DNA of 64,000 nucleotides from Dehalococcoidia bacterium (GCA_014239735.1 JAAZYI010000014.1:84069-148068), one strand, 5' to 3'. Numbered from the stretch's first letter, positions 53,172-61,827 are shown. Program-made: numbers and translations. The notes: generated by a model from the letters alone, not told the origin.

Positions 53172-54038
53172 TTACCTATTTGAACTTGTAGTAATTTTGT
53201 AGTCTATTGTTCCTGTGGGGCTTTTTACACTAACCGTTTCTCCCTTACTTTTACCAAGAATTGCTTTGGCAACAGGAGAGTCTGAAGATATTTTTGAATT
53301 TAAAGGATCTGCTTCATGAAAATCCACTACCTGGAAAGTATAAATCTCTTTATTATTTTGATTCTCAATCGTTACTTTGCTTCCAATATTTATTTTCCCC
53401 TTTAATAATGATTGCGAGCCGTCATCAATAATGATTGCTCCTCTCATTAGATTTTCTATATCTGTTATTTTTGCCATTACCATTCCTTGAGCTTCTCTGG
53501 CTGCCTCAAGAGGCGCATTTTCTCTTACATCACCATCTGCAGCCGCATTTTGAATATCAACAGCCAAATCCATTTTCTGTTTATTGAGCTTTTCTAATTG
53601 ATTAATTAATGTTTTATACCTACTTCTTGTTAGTTTAGGCCCTTCTTCAAAAGTTGAAACTCTATTCTTAGTTCTTTTGTTGGTTAAGATTCTTTTAGAT
53701 CTTAAATGAGATGGAATATTTAGATCGTTCTCAATTAATTCATTATTGTGCAAGAAACCTAGGAATTTTTTTACAGAGGCAAGCCTTGATTGTGTGTCAG
53801 TATTAGCCATTCTGGAAGTGATTTGTTGACTGTAGTCTCCTACTTCTGGCGGTTTTAAATTTGATAGTAATTTCTCTTCTCCAATATTAGTAACAAAATC
53901 AGCTACTACAGCCCTTTCATTCATTCTTTCAGAGAGCGGAATCGTTTTCACATAATACTTTAAAGCCTCAATCATAGTGGATTCTGAAGTTAATTCAATT
54001 TCAGTTTTTATTTCCTCGATGCTAGTCTTTTTTGCCAT
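53172..54038 (-). CDS. greA: GreA transcription factor with extra N-terminal domain
   Basis: Rescues backtracked RNA polymerase by stimulating transcript cleavage. Residues about 136-288 form a normal GreA: the coiled-coil tip AAADGDVRENAPLEAA has the catalytic acids Asp170 and Glu173 (equivalent to the family Asp-x-x-Glu), and the C-terminal FKBP-like domain contains ISSDSPVAKAILGKSKGE. Residues 1-135 are additional; TDTQSRLASVKKFLGFLHNN is helical and resembles the core-binding SAM-like domain of tyrosine recombinases. Total 288 residues versus about 158 usual. Extension of unknown use. Confidence 0.9.
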   Translation of the reverse strand: MAKKTSIEEIKTEIELTSESTMIEALKYYVKTIPLSERMNERAVVADFVTNIGEEKLLSNLKPPEVGDYSQQITSRMANTDTQSRLASVKKFLGFLHNNELIENDLNIPSHLRSKRILTNKRTKNRVSTFEEGPKLTRSRYKTLINQLEKLNKQKMDLAVDIQNAAADGDVRENAPLEAAREAQGMVMAKITDIENLMRGAIIIDDGSQSLLKGKINIGSKVTIENQNNKEIYTFQVVDFHEADPLNSKISSDSPVAKAILGKSKGETVSVKSPTGTIDYKITTSSNR

Positions 54039-54052
54039 TTTTTGTTCCTAAA

Positions 54053-54081
54053 TCTATATTATTTGTATTAGTAGTAGTCAA
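54053..54081 (-). promoter_or_regulatory. greA promoter
   Basis: On the minus strand TTGACT (54081-54076) is followed by a 17 bp spacer and TATAGA (54058-54053). The -10 lies 14 bases before the greA ATG, giving a leader of about seven bases. Confidence 0.5.
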
Positions 54082-54111
54082 CTATTAAAAGTTAGATTAC
54101 AATATACGAGT

Positions 54112-54140
54112 TTTACAAGAGAATATTATAGTCCTATAAA
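54112..54140 (+). promoter_or_regulatory. rpmH promoter
   Basis: TTTACA (54112-54117), 17 bp spacer, TATAAA (54135-54140). Expected start about 54147, giving a 60 base leader before rpmH. It would drive the rpmH-rnpA-yidD-yidC-jag block and lies back-to-back with the greA promoter. Confidence 0.55.
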
Positions 54141-54207
54141 GGATTAAACAACAATAAATTTTTAATAAAGAAATAATTATATTAATTTTTAAAGTACGTG
54201 ACTCAAA

Positions 54208-54357
54208 ATGACTAAGAGAACATATCAACCAAAAAAAAGAAAAAGAGCAAGAACTCATGGATTTCGAACAAGAATGAGAACCAAGAGTGGAAGGAATGTT
54301 CTTAAAAGAAGAAGAGTCCGAGGAAGGAAGCTTTTAACTGTTGTTTCTAAACAATAG
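54208..54357 (+). CDS. rpmH: Large ribosomal subunit protein bL34
   Basis: A 49-residue very basic ribosomal protein. [19 protein letters not shown] and the C-terminal [18 protein letters not shown] are unmistakable L34. Too short to be picked up by length, but the start, stop and product are clear. It is first in the block rpmH-rnpA-yidD-(lipoprotein)-yidC-jag that in many bacteria lies next to the replication origin; here no dnaA is upstream. Confidence 0.98.
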   Translation: MTKRTYQPKKRKRARTHGFRTRMRTKSGRNVLKRRRVRGRKLLTVVSKQ

Positions 54358-54365
54358 TTTAACCC

Positions 54366-54707
54366 TTGATTTCAATTGAAGTCATAAGAAAATCTAAAGA
54401 ATTTCTGGAAGTAATTTCTAATGGTAGTAAATTTACCAAATCAGGAATTGTTATTTATTATTTAAATCACAATGAGCTTGATAAATTAAGAATAGGAATT
54501 TCTATAAAGAAACAAGTTGGTAACTCAGTAGCTAGGAATAAGCTAAGAAGGCAAATTAAGAACTTGTTAAGAGATAAATTATTTAAATTGAATGGGGTTT
54601 CTATGGTTTTAATAGTTATGAATAATAATCAAATTTTAAATTACTCTTCAATAAAGAACATACTAGAAGAATTTAATGATTTTATTTCCAAAAGCAATGA
54701 GGAATAA
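54366..54707 (+). CDS. rnpA: Ribonuclease P protein component
   Basis: Protein subunit of RNase P, which trims tRNA 5' ends. KKQVGNSVARNKLRRQIKNLL is close to the family signature RNR-x-KR, the RNA-binding central cleft. It has 113 residues, normal. The start is TTG at 54366, nine bases after rpmH, and the stop overlaps yidD as TAATG. The conserved rpmH-rnpA-yidD order strengthens the call, since sequence conservation is modest. Confidence 0.92.
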   Translation: MISIEVIRKSKEFLEVISNGSKFTKSGIVIYYLNHNELDKLRIGISIKKQVGNSVARNKLRRQIKNLLRDKLFKLNGVSMVLIVMNNNQILNYSSIKNILEEFNDFISKSNEE

Positions 54708-54919
54708 TGTTTAAAAAAATTATATTAAAGTTTATAAAATTATATATTTTGGTTGCTTCGCCTTATATTGGAGGTAATTGTAAATACACTCCCTCGTGTT
54801 CAAACTATGGCTATGAAGCAGTAGAAAGGCATGGGGCGATAATTGGCTCATGGATGATTTTTATTAGGTTATTTAGGTGCAATCCATTTTCAAAGGGAGG
54901 ATATGACCCAGTAAGATGA
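54707..54919 (+). CDS. yidD: Membrane protein insertion efficiency factor YidD
   Basis: Small 70-residue protein of the YidD family, which helps YidC insert membrane proteins. CKYTPSCSNYGYEAVERHG holds the family Cys motif (C-x5-C), and FRCNPFSKGGYDPV closes it. It starts at an ATG overlapping rnpA and overlaps the following lipoprotein gene by four bases. Confidence 0.93.
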   Translation: MFKKIILKFIKLYILVASPYIGGNCKYTPSCSNYGYEAVERHGAIIGSWMIFIRLFRCNPFSKGGYDPVR

Positions 54920-56202
54920 AAATTATTGGAAAAAATAAAATAGTTATTTTTCTTATTCTCATTCTATCTATTACGTTGTTTGGGTGCATGAACGATATGG
55001 AGCATCAAGGTAACTGGTCCTCTCCTGTAGCAGATGAAAATTATTTATATGTTCCTTCCGATAGTGGAAAAATTCTTAAATTTTCCAAATCAAATGGATC
55101 TGTAGTTAATGATTGGGAATTTCCTAGAGGAGAAAATTCTTTAGGCTCTTTTTATGGGAATATGATTTTAAAGGACGGAATTTTATATGGTTCAGCGTAT
55201 GGAAATGGAGAAGGTAAAAAATGCCAGAATAGAAAATGTATTTCTAGTCTATTTGCTATAGACGTAATTAATGGTGACTCAATTTGGATGGAAGAATACA
55301 TCACGATAAATGGTTCAATTGTTGGAGGAGTTGTTTTTCATAATGGAGCAATTTATGTTGCGACTTCTGAAAATGATAAAAGTGACGATGCAGGAGGGTA
55401 TTTGTATGCCATTGATGCTAAATCAGATTCCAATAAAACCTTAGATGAACTCACCGGTAAGATATTGTGGAGAATTCCTTTAGTAGGCGAAATTTATGGC
55501 ACCCCTTTACTGGATAAAGAACAAGAAATACTAATTGTTGGAGGGCTGAATGGAGACATTACATTTATCGATATTAAGAATAATGATTCATATATATCCA
55601 ATTCTCAAAATAGACTTATTTTTACAGAACAGAGTGAATTTCCGATAATTTCACCAATAATCAAAGTTTCTAAAAATTCTTACTGTTACGGAAATATTGG
55701 TGGCAAATTAAAATGTTTTGATTTAAAGCTTTCTAGTAGCAACATCTCTTCAATTAACGGATTAAATTATTGGTCAGAATTAGTATTAGATGGCTGGATT
55801 TGGTCTGAAATAGCAGCACTTAATGATTCTTATTATGTAATTACATTATCTGGATGGTTATATAGGATAGATATTGATCCTGATTCAGAACTATTATCTA
55901 TAGTATGGGAGAAGGAATTAAAATTTGATGGGAAGCCAATAGCTGGATTAGTTCCTTATTCATTTAGGAATCAGACACTTTTAGCCGTCCCTTTTGATAA
56001 AGATAAAATAATAATTATTGAGGATGGCACTGGCTCCACGTTGGGAGAATATCCATTGAAGAATGGAGTTCAGTCCCTTCCAGTTATTGAAAACAATCTT
56101 ATATTTACCATTGATAGAGAGGACAATTTCAGAGGTTATTCGATTGCTGATAGATCTCAAATAATATGTTTTGATTTAGATGACATGAAAGGTTGTGATT
56201 GA
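54916..56202 (+). CDS. PQQ-like beta-propeller lipoprotein
   Basis: Exported lipoprotein: membrane signal then LFGC with lipidated Cys24. The mature part consists of repeats with the pattern LYAIDA, GKILWRIPLVGEIYGTPLLD, FIDI and similar, typical of WD40/PQQ-type beta-propellers. It has 428 residues. Such proteins serve as scaffolds or bind quinone-type cofactors; no catalytic residues can be named. It is unusual that it lies between yidD and yidC, with four-base overlap upstream and a three-base gap downstream, suggesting a part in membrane-protein export or folding, which is inference. Confidence 0.83.
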   Translation: MKIIGKNKIVIFLILILSITLFGCMNDMEHQGNWSSPVADENYLYVPSDSGKILKFSKSNGSVVNDWEFPRGENSLGSFYGNMILKDGILYGSAYGNGEGKKCQNRKCISSLFAIDVINGDSIWMEEYITINGSIVGGVVFHNGAIYVATSENDKSDDAGGYLYAIDAKSDSNKTLDELTGKILWRIPLVGEIYGTPLLDKEQEILIVGGLNGDITFIDIKNNDSYISNSQNRLIFTEQSEFPIISPIIKVSKNSYCYGNIGGKLKCFDLKLSSSNISSINGLNYWSELVLDGWIWSEIAALNDSYYVITLSGWLYRIDIDPDSELLSIVWEKELKFDGKPIAGLVPYSFRNQTLLAVPFDKDKIIIIEDGTGSTLGEYPLKNGVQSLPVIENNLIFTIDREDNFRGYSIADRSQIICFDLDDMKGCD

Positions 56203-56205
56203 CCT

Positions 56206-57165
56206 ATGTTTTCACTCTTATGGAATGAAATAATTATGAAACCAATGGTCAATATTTTGACCGTCCTCTATTCACTTTTATCTGATAATTTTGGATTAAG
56301 TATTATTGTATTCACTATCTTAATCAGGATTCTTATGATTCCTCTTTCATTTAGACAAGTAAAGCAGATGATTGGAATGCAATCGATTCAACCTAAATTA
56401 AAATTAATTCAAGCAAAGTACAAAGACCGTAAAGACCGTGATAGTAGACAAAAAATGAGCCAAGAAACTATGAATCTTTACAAACAATCTGGCGTAAATC
56501 CGGTTGGATGTTTGGGTCCAATGGTAATTCAATTGCCAATTTGGATAGGACTTTACAGAGCTATATTTAAAGTTGTTCCTCCTACCCCAGAAGGCTTAGC
56601 TAATTTGTCCGGATATCTTTATTCTTGGAATCCTGTAATAAATAAAGTCCCATTGAATAGTTTCTTCTTGGGAATAGATTTAGTAAATCCTGTTCAGCAG
56701 GCAGGAGGGTTGTTTGCAATATTACTTCCATTAATCGTGGCCAGCACAACTTTTGCTCAACAAAAAGTCTCTATGTTTAAAAGCTCAGACGCAAGGCAAG
56801 AGCAAACAAATAAAATGATGTTATGGATGATGCCAATAATGTTTGGATTTTTTACATTATCTTTCCCTGCAGGTTTAGCTACATACATAATTTTTTCAAA
56901 TATAGCAGGATTCTTTATACAAATATATGTACTAAAAAAATTAAAAGTTAAGCATTCACTAAAAGAAATGTTAAGTTTTAGAACTTCAAAATCTGAGAAT
57001 ACTGACATAAATCAAAATGAGAATACTGACATAAATCAAAATGAGAATTTTGAAGTGCAAGTAAAGGAGGAAAATTATGAGCACTCAACAATTTCAAGGA
57101 AAAACCGTAGAAGAAGCAACAAAGCTCGCTCTAGAAGAATTAAAGGCAAATCTAGAAGAGGTTAA
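56206..57165 (+). CDS. yidC: YidC/Oxa1 membrane protein insertase
   Basis: Inserts proteins into the membrane, alone or with SecYEG. Gram-positive-like short form without the large periplasmic domain. The groove arginine is Arg41 in ILIRILMIPLS; YKQSGVNPVGCLGPMVIQLPIW is the conserved cytoplasmic-loop to membrane part. Five hydrophobic segments fit the family. The tail (from about residue 255) has a duplicated ENTDINQN unit and a very basic end (NRRRSNKARSRRIKGKSRRG), likely ribosome-binding. Its last 89 bases overlap jag in another frame. 319 residues. Confidence 0.92.
   Translation: MFSLLWNEIIMKPMVNILTVLYSLLSDNFGLSIIVFTILIRILMIPLSFRQVKQMIGMQSIQPKLKLIQAKYKDRKDRDSRQKMSQETMNLYKQSGVNPVGCLGPMVIQLPIWIGLYRAIFKVVPPTPEGLANLSGYLYSWNPVINKVPLNSFFLGIDLVNPVQQAGGLFAILLPLIVASTTFAQQKVSMFKSSDARQEQTNKMMLWMMPIMFGFFTLSFPAGLATYIIFSNIAGFFIQIYVLKKLKVKHSLKEMLSFRTSKSENTDINQNENTDINQNENFEVQVKEENYEHSTISRKNRRRSNKARSRRIKGKSRRG
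56995..57048 (+). repeat. 24 bp tandem repeat in the yidC tail
   Basis: Unit GAGAATACTGACATAAATCA plus four bases, two full copies (56995-57018, 57019-57042) and a six-base third. In frame, encodes the duplicated ENTDINQN of the YidC tail. Copy number could vary among strains. Confidence 0.9.
57066..57070 (+). promoter_or_regulatory. Strong ribosome binding site of jag inside yidC
   Basis: GGAGG, six bases before the jag ATG at 57077, inside yidC coding sequence. It supports true initiation there and so the 89 bp overlap. Confidence 0.8.
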
Positions 57166-57793
57166 CATTGAAATAATATCTCCAGGAAAATCTGGTATTT
57201 TAGGACTTGGTGGAGAGCCGGCATTAATAGAAGTAACTATTGAAAATGATGGCAAATCAACTAAATCTGTATCAACAAAAAAGTCATATAAAAAGAAGGA
57301 TAGCGTTCCTAGAAGAGAGATGGATGTTGTTGATGAAGATACTGCAAAACTTGCAGTTGATTTAGTAAATTACATATTATCTAGTCTAGAAGTTGACGTG
57401 AAAACTTTCTTCAGAGATCAAGATGATTTTGATAATAAATCAGTCTATTTTGAGATAGAAGGGGATGATTCTGGACTAATAATTGGAAGAAAGGGTGAGA
57501 CTTTAAGATCTCTAGAATTTCTAATTTCATTTATTATTAAAAGGCAATTAGATAAGAAAGTAAGAGTCATTTTGGATGTAGAAGGCTATCAAGAAAGAAG
57601 AAGGCAGAATATAGCTTCTCTGGCTGAATCAGCTGCTGAAAAAGTTATTAAATCTGGAAAGCCAGTAAAGATGGATCCAATGTCACCTTTTGATAGAAGA
57701 ATAGTTCACTTATCTTTAGAAAAGCAGCCAAAGATTACTACTGAAAGTGAAGGTAGTGGATCAAGGCGTCAAGTTGTAATTAAATTAAAATAA
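57077..57793 (+). CDS. khpB: RNA-binding protein KhpB (Jag)
   Basis: RNA-binding regulator usually next to yidC. The Jag_N domain (GKTVEEATKLALEELKANLE then GKSGILGLGG) covers about residues 1-55. A Lys/Ser-rich linker follows. The KH domain has the GxxG loop GRKG (137-140), and the R3H domain (about 174-238) includes RRRQNIASLAESAAEKV and MSPFDRRIVHLSL. It has 238 residues. The start is fixed by the GGAGG at 57066-57070. Overlaps yidC by 89 bases. Confidence 0.94.
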   Translation: MSTQQFQGKTVEEATKLALEELKANLEEVNIEIISPGKSGILGLGGEPALIEVTIENDGKSTKSVSTKKSYKKKDSVPRREMDVVDEDTAKLAVDLVNYILSSLEVDVKTFFRDQDDFDNKSVYFEIEGDDSGLIIGRKGETLRSLEFLISFIIKRQLDKKVRVILDVEGYQERRRQNIASLAESAAEKVIKSGKPVKMDPMSPFDRRIVHLSLEKQPKITTESEGSGSRRQVVIKLK

Positions 57794-57795
57794 GA

Positions 57796-58635
57796 TTGAA
57801 ATCCATTGATATTTTAACTATAGGAAATATAACTGAAGATAGAATATTCAAAGAAGATAATTCCTTTTCTTCGATTGGGGGTCCTTCTTTTTATGCGTCA
57901 AAAGCTTGTATTAAATATGGAATTAAATCAGGCGTAATATCTATATCAAGTGATGAATTAAAATTGGAAGATTGTTTGCCTGATAATATTGCCTTTCCTC
58001 AAAATAGGATAGGGCATACTATATTTGAAAATCACTATGTTAATAATATGAGAGCACAAAGAGTAGTTAATTTTTCTCAAAGTTTAAATACTTGTGATTT
58101 AATTTATCCAATAAATTATGCTCTTCCAAAATTAATATTTTATTGTCCAGTTTTTAATGAAGTCACTAATGAGTTCTTAGAACTATTTCCAGATAGCATT
58201 AAAGTATGTAATCTTCAAGGATGGATGAGAGCTTTGGATTCTCAAGGAAATGTATCTATTAAAAAAGAACTTCCAGATTTAGATTTTTCAATTTTTGATG
58301 CAGTGATTATGTCTGAGCATGATGTAGATTATGATAATGCTCTTAAGATATCTGAATCATGTAAATTGGTATGCATAACTAAGGGTGAACAAGGCTCGAC
58401 TTTAATAGTAGATAACGAGATAGAAAACTATAAAACCATTCAAGTTGTTAATGTTGATGAGACAGGTGCTGGAGATGTATGGGCAATCACTTTTTCTATC
58501 TTCTATTTTATATTTAAAAAACAAATTAAAGATAGCGCAATGTTTGCTAATACTGCGGCATCAATTTCTATTAAAGGTATAGGAGATTCTGAAATTCCTT
58601 ATTTAGATAAACTTTTGAATTTGAAAAAATGGTAA
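57796..58635 (+). CDS. PfkB-family carbohydrate/nucleoside kinase
   Basis: Ribokinase-like fold: GNITEDRIF near residue 10, SSIGGPSFYASKA (sugar site) near 26, and the catalytic signature VDETGAGDVW near 220, with the catalytic base in GAGD. It has 279 residues, slightly short. The start is TTG at 57796, two bases after the jag stop, and its end overlaps tlyA by seven bases. The substrate (sugar or nucleoside) is unknown. Confidence 0.82.
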   Translation: MKSIDILTIGNITEDRIFKEDNSFSSIGGPSFYASKACIKYGIKSGVISISSDELKLEDCLPDNIAFPQNRIGHTIFENHYVNNMRAQRVVNFSQSLNTCDLIYPINYALPKLIFYCPVFNEVTNEFLELFPDSIKVCNLQGWMRALDSQGNVSIKKELPDLDFSIFDAVIMSEHDVDYDNALKISESCKLVCITKGEQGSTLIVDNEIENYKTIQVVNVDETGAGDVWAITFSIFYFIFKKQIKDSAMFANTAASISIKGIGDSEIPYLDKLLNLKKW

Positions 58636-59363
58636 AAAGAATAAGACTAGGCCAATTGATGATTAGCAAAGGTCTTGTGAAATCAAATAAAGAGGCGGAG
58701 ATAATTCTTAATTCGAAAAAAATAAAAGTTAAGAATTTTGATTCTAATAATCTATTCTCACACACTCTAGTGCAAATTAACGCAGAATTAATCGTTGACG
58801 ATAGTAAGTTTGTATCAAGAGGAGGTGAAAAATTAAATAATTTCTTTTGTGATGTAGATATAGATTTTAATTTCAATACTTGCCTTGATGTTGGAGCATC
58901 TACAGGTGGCTTCACTGATGCACTTCTTAAAAAAGGAGCAAATAGTGTTTACTGTATCGATTCTGGAATAAATCAGATTCATCCATCTTTGTTGAGAAAT
59001 CCAAAAGTTTTCTCATATGAAAAGGTAAATGCTAGGCACGATATTAAATTGCCTATTAAAAAAGTAGATCTTATTGTAATAGATGTTTCATTTATTTCTA
59101 CTTTAAAAATAATGCCAAACCTAATTAAATTTATGAAGACTGAAAGCAATATTATTGTTCTTATTAAGCCTCAATTTGAAGCGAAAAAAAACCAAGTCGA
59201 ACGAGGAGGAATAGTTTCTAATCCTAATGTTCATGCAGAGATAATTAATAGCCTGGTAGATGGATATAAAAAATTAGGTTTATCTTTTATCGAAATTAAA
59301 AAATCAAGAGTCCTAGGCAGGAAAGGAAATCAAGAGTTTTTTTGTGTATTAAAAATTTTATGA
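58629..59363 (+). CDS. tlyA: TlyA-family rRNA 2'-O-methyltransferase
   Basis: 16S/23S rRNA cytidine-2'-O-methyltransferase, earlier called hemolysin A. N-terminal S4 RNA-binding domain (RIRLGQLMISKGLVKSNKEA) followed by an FtsJ/RrmJ fold with LDVGASTGGFTDALLKKGA (SAM site), IVIDVSFIS and IKPQFEA (catalytic Lys region). It has 244 residues. ATG overlaps the PfkB gene. In many genomes tlyA lies near nadK, recN or spo0A-type genes; here none is visible. Confidence 0.92.
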   Translation: MVKRIRLGQLMISKGLVKSNKEAEIILNSKKIKVKNFDSNNLFSHTLVQINAELIVDDSKFVSRGGEKLNNFFCDVDIDFNFNTCLDVGASTGGFTDALLKKGANSVYCIDSGINQIHPSLLRNPKVFSYEKVNARHDIKLPIKKVDLIVIDVSFISTLKIMPNLIKFMKTESNIIVLIKPQFEAKKNQVERGGIVSNPNVHAEIINSLVDGYKKLGLSFIEIKKSRVLGRKGNQEFFCVLKIL

Positions 59364-59381
59364 TTATTTTTTGGGGATCTT

Positions 59382-59387
59382 TATAAT
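59382..59387 (+). promoter_or_regulatory. -10 element of a purF promoter
   Basis: Perfect TATAAT 24 bases before the purF ATG. The -35 is weak (TATGAT or TTATGA at 17-18 bp spacing). No purine riboswitch or PurR box is seen in the short leader. Confidence 0.45.
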
Positions 59388-59411
59388 TAAGTTTTAGACC
59401 AGAGAAACCTT

Positions 59412-60815
59412 ATGCAAGAAAAAAAGTTATCTGAAAAATGTGGTGTTGTTGGAATCTATCATCCAAATGAACAAGTCGCATCTTCGACCTTTTTTAGCTT
59501 ATTTTCATTACAACATAGAGGGCAAGAATCAGCGGGCATAGCCACAAGCGATGGTTCCTTAATTTATGAGCACAAGGCTTTAGGCTTAATAAATCAAGTT
59601 TTTGATGAAGATAAAATTTCGAAATTAAAAGGTAATATTTCTATAGGACACACTAGATATTCCACTACTGGATCAAACAATCTTAATAATTCTCAGCCTA
59701 TAAAAGTTTCTGGGATCAGCGGAGATTTGTTTATAGGTCATAATGGCAATTTAATTAATACTGAAGAAATAATACAGATATTGGATTCTTGGGGAATATC
59801 AACTTTCAATACTACTTCTGATTCAGAGTTAATTGCTATGTTATATGCTAATTCACCTGGATTTGATTGGAGAGAAAGATCTCAGTTTTGTATGAGTAGA
59901 TTAAAAGGTGCTTATTCAATAGTCATGCTGAATAAAGACTCATTAATTTGCGCTAGAGATCCCAATGGATTTAGACCTTTGGTATTAGGTAAATATAGAG
60001 AAGGCTACATAGTAGCTTCAGAAACTTGTGCACTTGATCATGTTGGAGCTTCTTTTATAAGAGATATAGACCCAGGAGAAACAATAGTAATTAGAAATAA
60101 TGAAATAACCTCTTCCGTGATGAGCAATAATTCAGTAAAATCGCTTTGTTCATTCGAGCAAATTTACCTCTCTAGACCTGATAGTATTTTGGATGGAGAA
60201 TTAACATATTCTAGAAGAATGAACATGGGAGAGATTCTTGCCAAAGAACACCCTGTTTCTGCTGATTTAGTTATTGATGTACCTGATTCAGCAACTGCAG
60301 CAGCAGTTGGTTTTGCTAATAGATCTGGGATTCCTTATGTTTCTGGTTTGATTAAAAATAGATATGTTGGAAGAACTTTTATCTCTCCTGATCAAAAACT
60401 TAGAGATATAGGTGTAAGAATTAAATTTAATACTTTAAATTCTGTTATAGCAGGTAAAAGAATAGTTTTAGTGGACGATAGTATTGTAAGAGGAACTACA
60501 ACTCCCCAAGTTATAAAAATGCTTAGAAAGGCTGGGGCGACTGAAGTACACGTTAGAGTTGCGTCGCCCCCAATAATTTCAACTTGTCATTTTGGAGTAG
60601 ATACTGGAAGACTAGATGAATTAATAGCATCAAAATTGTCTGTTGAGGAGATAGAGAAATTTATTGACGCGGATTCTCTCAAATTCTTAAGTATTAATGG
60701 ACTAGAACAATCTATGGATTATAAGAATAATTATTGCTTAGGATGTTTTACAAAAAAATATCCAATACCTGTGCAACTCGAAATGGATAAGATGAAATTG
60801 GAAGAAAAAGTTTAG
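59412..60815 (+). CDS. purF: Amidophosphoribosyltransferase
   Basis: First committed step of purine synthesis, PRPP plus glutamine to phosphoribosylamine. N-terminal nucleophile Cys10 in EKCGVVGIY after a nine-residue propeptide, as in the B. subtilis enzyme. The PRPP site is RIVLVDDSIVRGTT. Four cysteines fit the [4Fe-4S] ligands of B. subtilis PurF (in SLCSFEQIY, PPIISTCHFG and the CLGCFTKKYP pair). It has 467 residues. It is first of purF-purM-purH; the stop is adjacent to the purM start. Confidence 0.95.
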   Translation: MQEKKLSEKCGVVGIYHPNEQVASSTFFSLFSLQHRGQESAGIATSDGSLIYEHKALGLINQVFDEDKISKLKGNISIGHTRYSTTGSNNLNNSQPIKVSGISGDLFIGHNGNLINTEEIIQILDSWGISTFNTTSDSELIAMLYANSPGFDWRERSQFCMSRLKGAYSIVMLNKDSLICARDPNGFRPLVLGKYREGYIVASETCALDHVGASFIRDIDPGETIVIRNNEITSSVMSNNSVKSLCSFEQIYLSRPDSILDGELTYSRRMNMGEILAKEHPVSADLVIDVPDSATAAAVGFANRSGIPYVSGLIKNRYVGRTFISPDQKLRDIGVRIKFNTLNSVIAGKRIVLVDDSIVRGTTTPQVIKMLRKAGATEVHVRVASPPIISTCHFGVDTGRLDELIASKLSVEEIEKFIDADSLKFLSINGLEQSMDYKNNYCLGCFTKKYPIPVQLEMDKMKLEEKV

Positions 60816-61826
60816 ATGGTTGATGAAAGTTATAAATCCTCTGGGGTTGATCTTGCCTTTTCAGATAATCTGACTGAAAAAATATTATCTATTGTAGGAA
60901 AGAACAATGAATTGGAAGATCTTGGATTTTTTTCCTCATCCTTAAAAATAGATAATAATATTGCCGTTTCTGGAAGTGTAGATGGAGTTGGTACGAAATC
61001 AAAAATCTTTAAATATTTTGGAAATTATTCAAATCTTGGCCATGATATAGTGAATCATTGTGTTAATGATATTCTTCCTTCAGGAGCTAAACCATTTATG
61101 TTTCTTGATTATTTGGCATTTAGTGAGATAGAAGAAGAAAAAATATTAGATGTTGTTAGAGGTATTTCTGAAGCTTGTAAAGGCTTAGGTTGCATCCTGG
61201 CTGGAGGAGAGACAGCCCAAATGCCTGATATTTATAAAAAAGATGATTTAGAAGTGGTCGGATTTATATTAGGAATAGTAGAAAAATCAAAGATCCCTAA
61301 GATAAATACAATTAAAGAAGGTGATATATTGATTGGGATTCCTTCAAATGGTTTACATACAAACGGCTATTCTCTTGTTAGAAAAATATTTAACTTTGAA
61401 AGCAATAATAAAGAAATAGATATTATTGTTCCAGGCACCAATTATTCTTTGGGAGAAATGTTAACTAAGCCACATAGAAATTACTATCATTTGCTTTGGG
61501 AATCTTTAGATAAATTTAAATCCATTGCTCATATAACTGGAGGAGGTATAGGAGAGAATGTTAGTAGATCTATTCCAGACAATGTAAAAGCTGAGATTGA
61601 TATTAAATCATGGGAGATACCTAAATTATTTGGTTATATAAAAGATAGAGGTGGTGTCTCATTAGAAGAGATGTTTAAAGTATTCAATATGGGCATTGGC
61701 ATGGTTATCATTTCGGATCCAGAATATATAGACATAGCTCTTAATACTGATAAAGATTCTAAAATTATTGGAAAAATATTTAATAGGGGTAATAATGAGA
61801 AAAAAGTTAATATTGTAGGGATTTGA
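60816..61826 (+). CDS. purM: Phosphoribosylaminoimidazole synthetase (AIR synthetase)
   Basis: ATP-dependent ring closure of FGAM to AIR. VSGSVDGVGTKSKIF, VNHCVNDILPSGAKP and LAGGETAQMPD carry the conserved metal and phosphate sites, and AHITGGGIGENVSR closes the active site. 336 residues, normal. The ATG follows the purF stop with no gap and its own stop lies one base before the purH TTG. purN is not between purM and purH. Confidence 0.95.
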   Translation: MVDESYKSSGVDLAFSDNLTEKILSIVGKNNELEDLGFFSSSLKIDNNIAVSGSVDGVGTKSKIFKYFGNYSNLGHDIVNHCVNDILPSGAKPFMFLDYLAFSEIEEEKILDVVRGISEACKGLGCILAGGETAQMPDIYKKDDLEVVGFILGIVEKSKIPKINTIKEGDILIGIPSNGLHTNGYSLVRKIFNFESNNKEIDIIVPGTNYSLGEMLTKPHRNYYHLLWESLDKFKSIAHITGGGIGENVSRSIPDNVKAEIDIKSWEIPKLFGYIKDRGGVSLEEMFKVFNMGIGMVIISDPEYIDIALNTDKDSKIIGKIFNRGNNEKKVNIVGI

Positions 61827-61827
61827 A

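Noticed and set aside
54039..54207. Replication origin next to rpmH
   Set aside because: No dnaA, no TTATCCACA-type boxes and no AT-rich repeat unit beyond ordinary background.
59364..59411. Purine riboswitch before purF
   Set aside because: The leader is under 50 bases and has no three-way-junction pairing.
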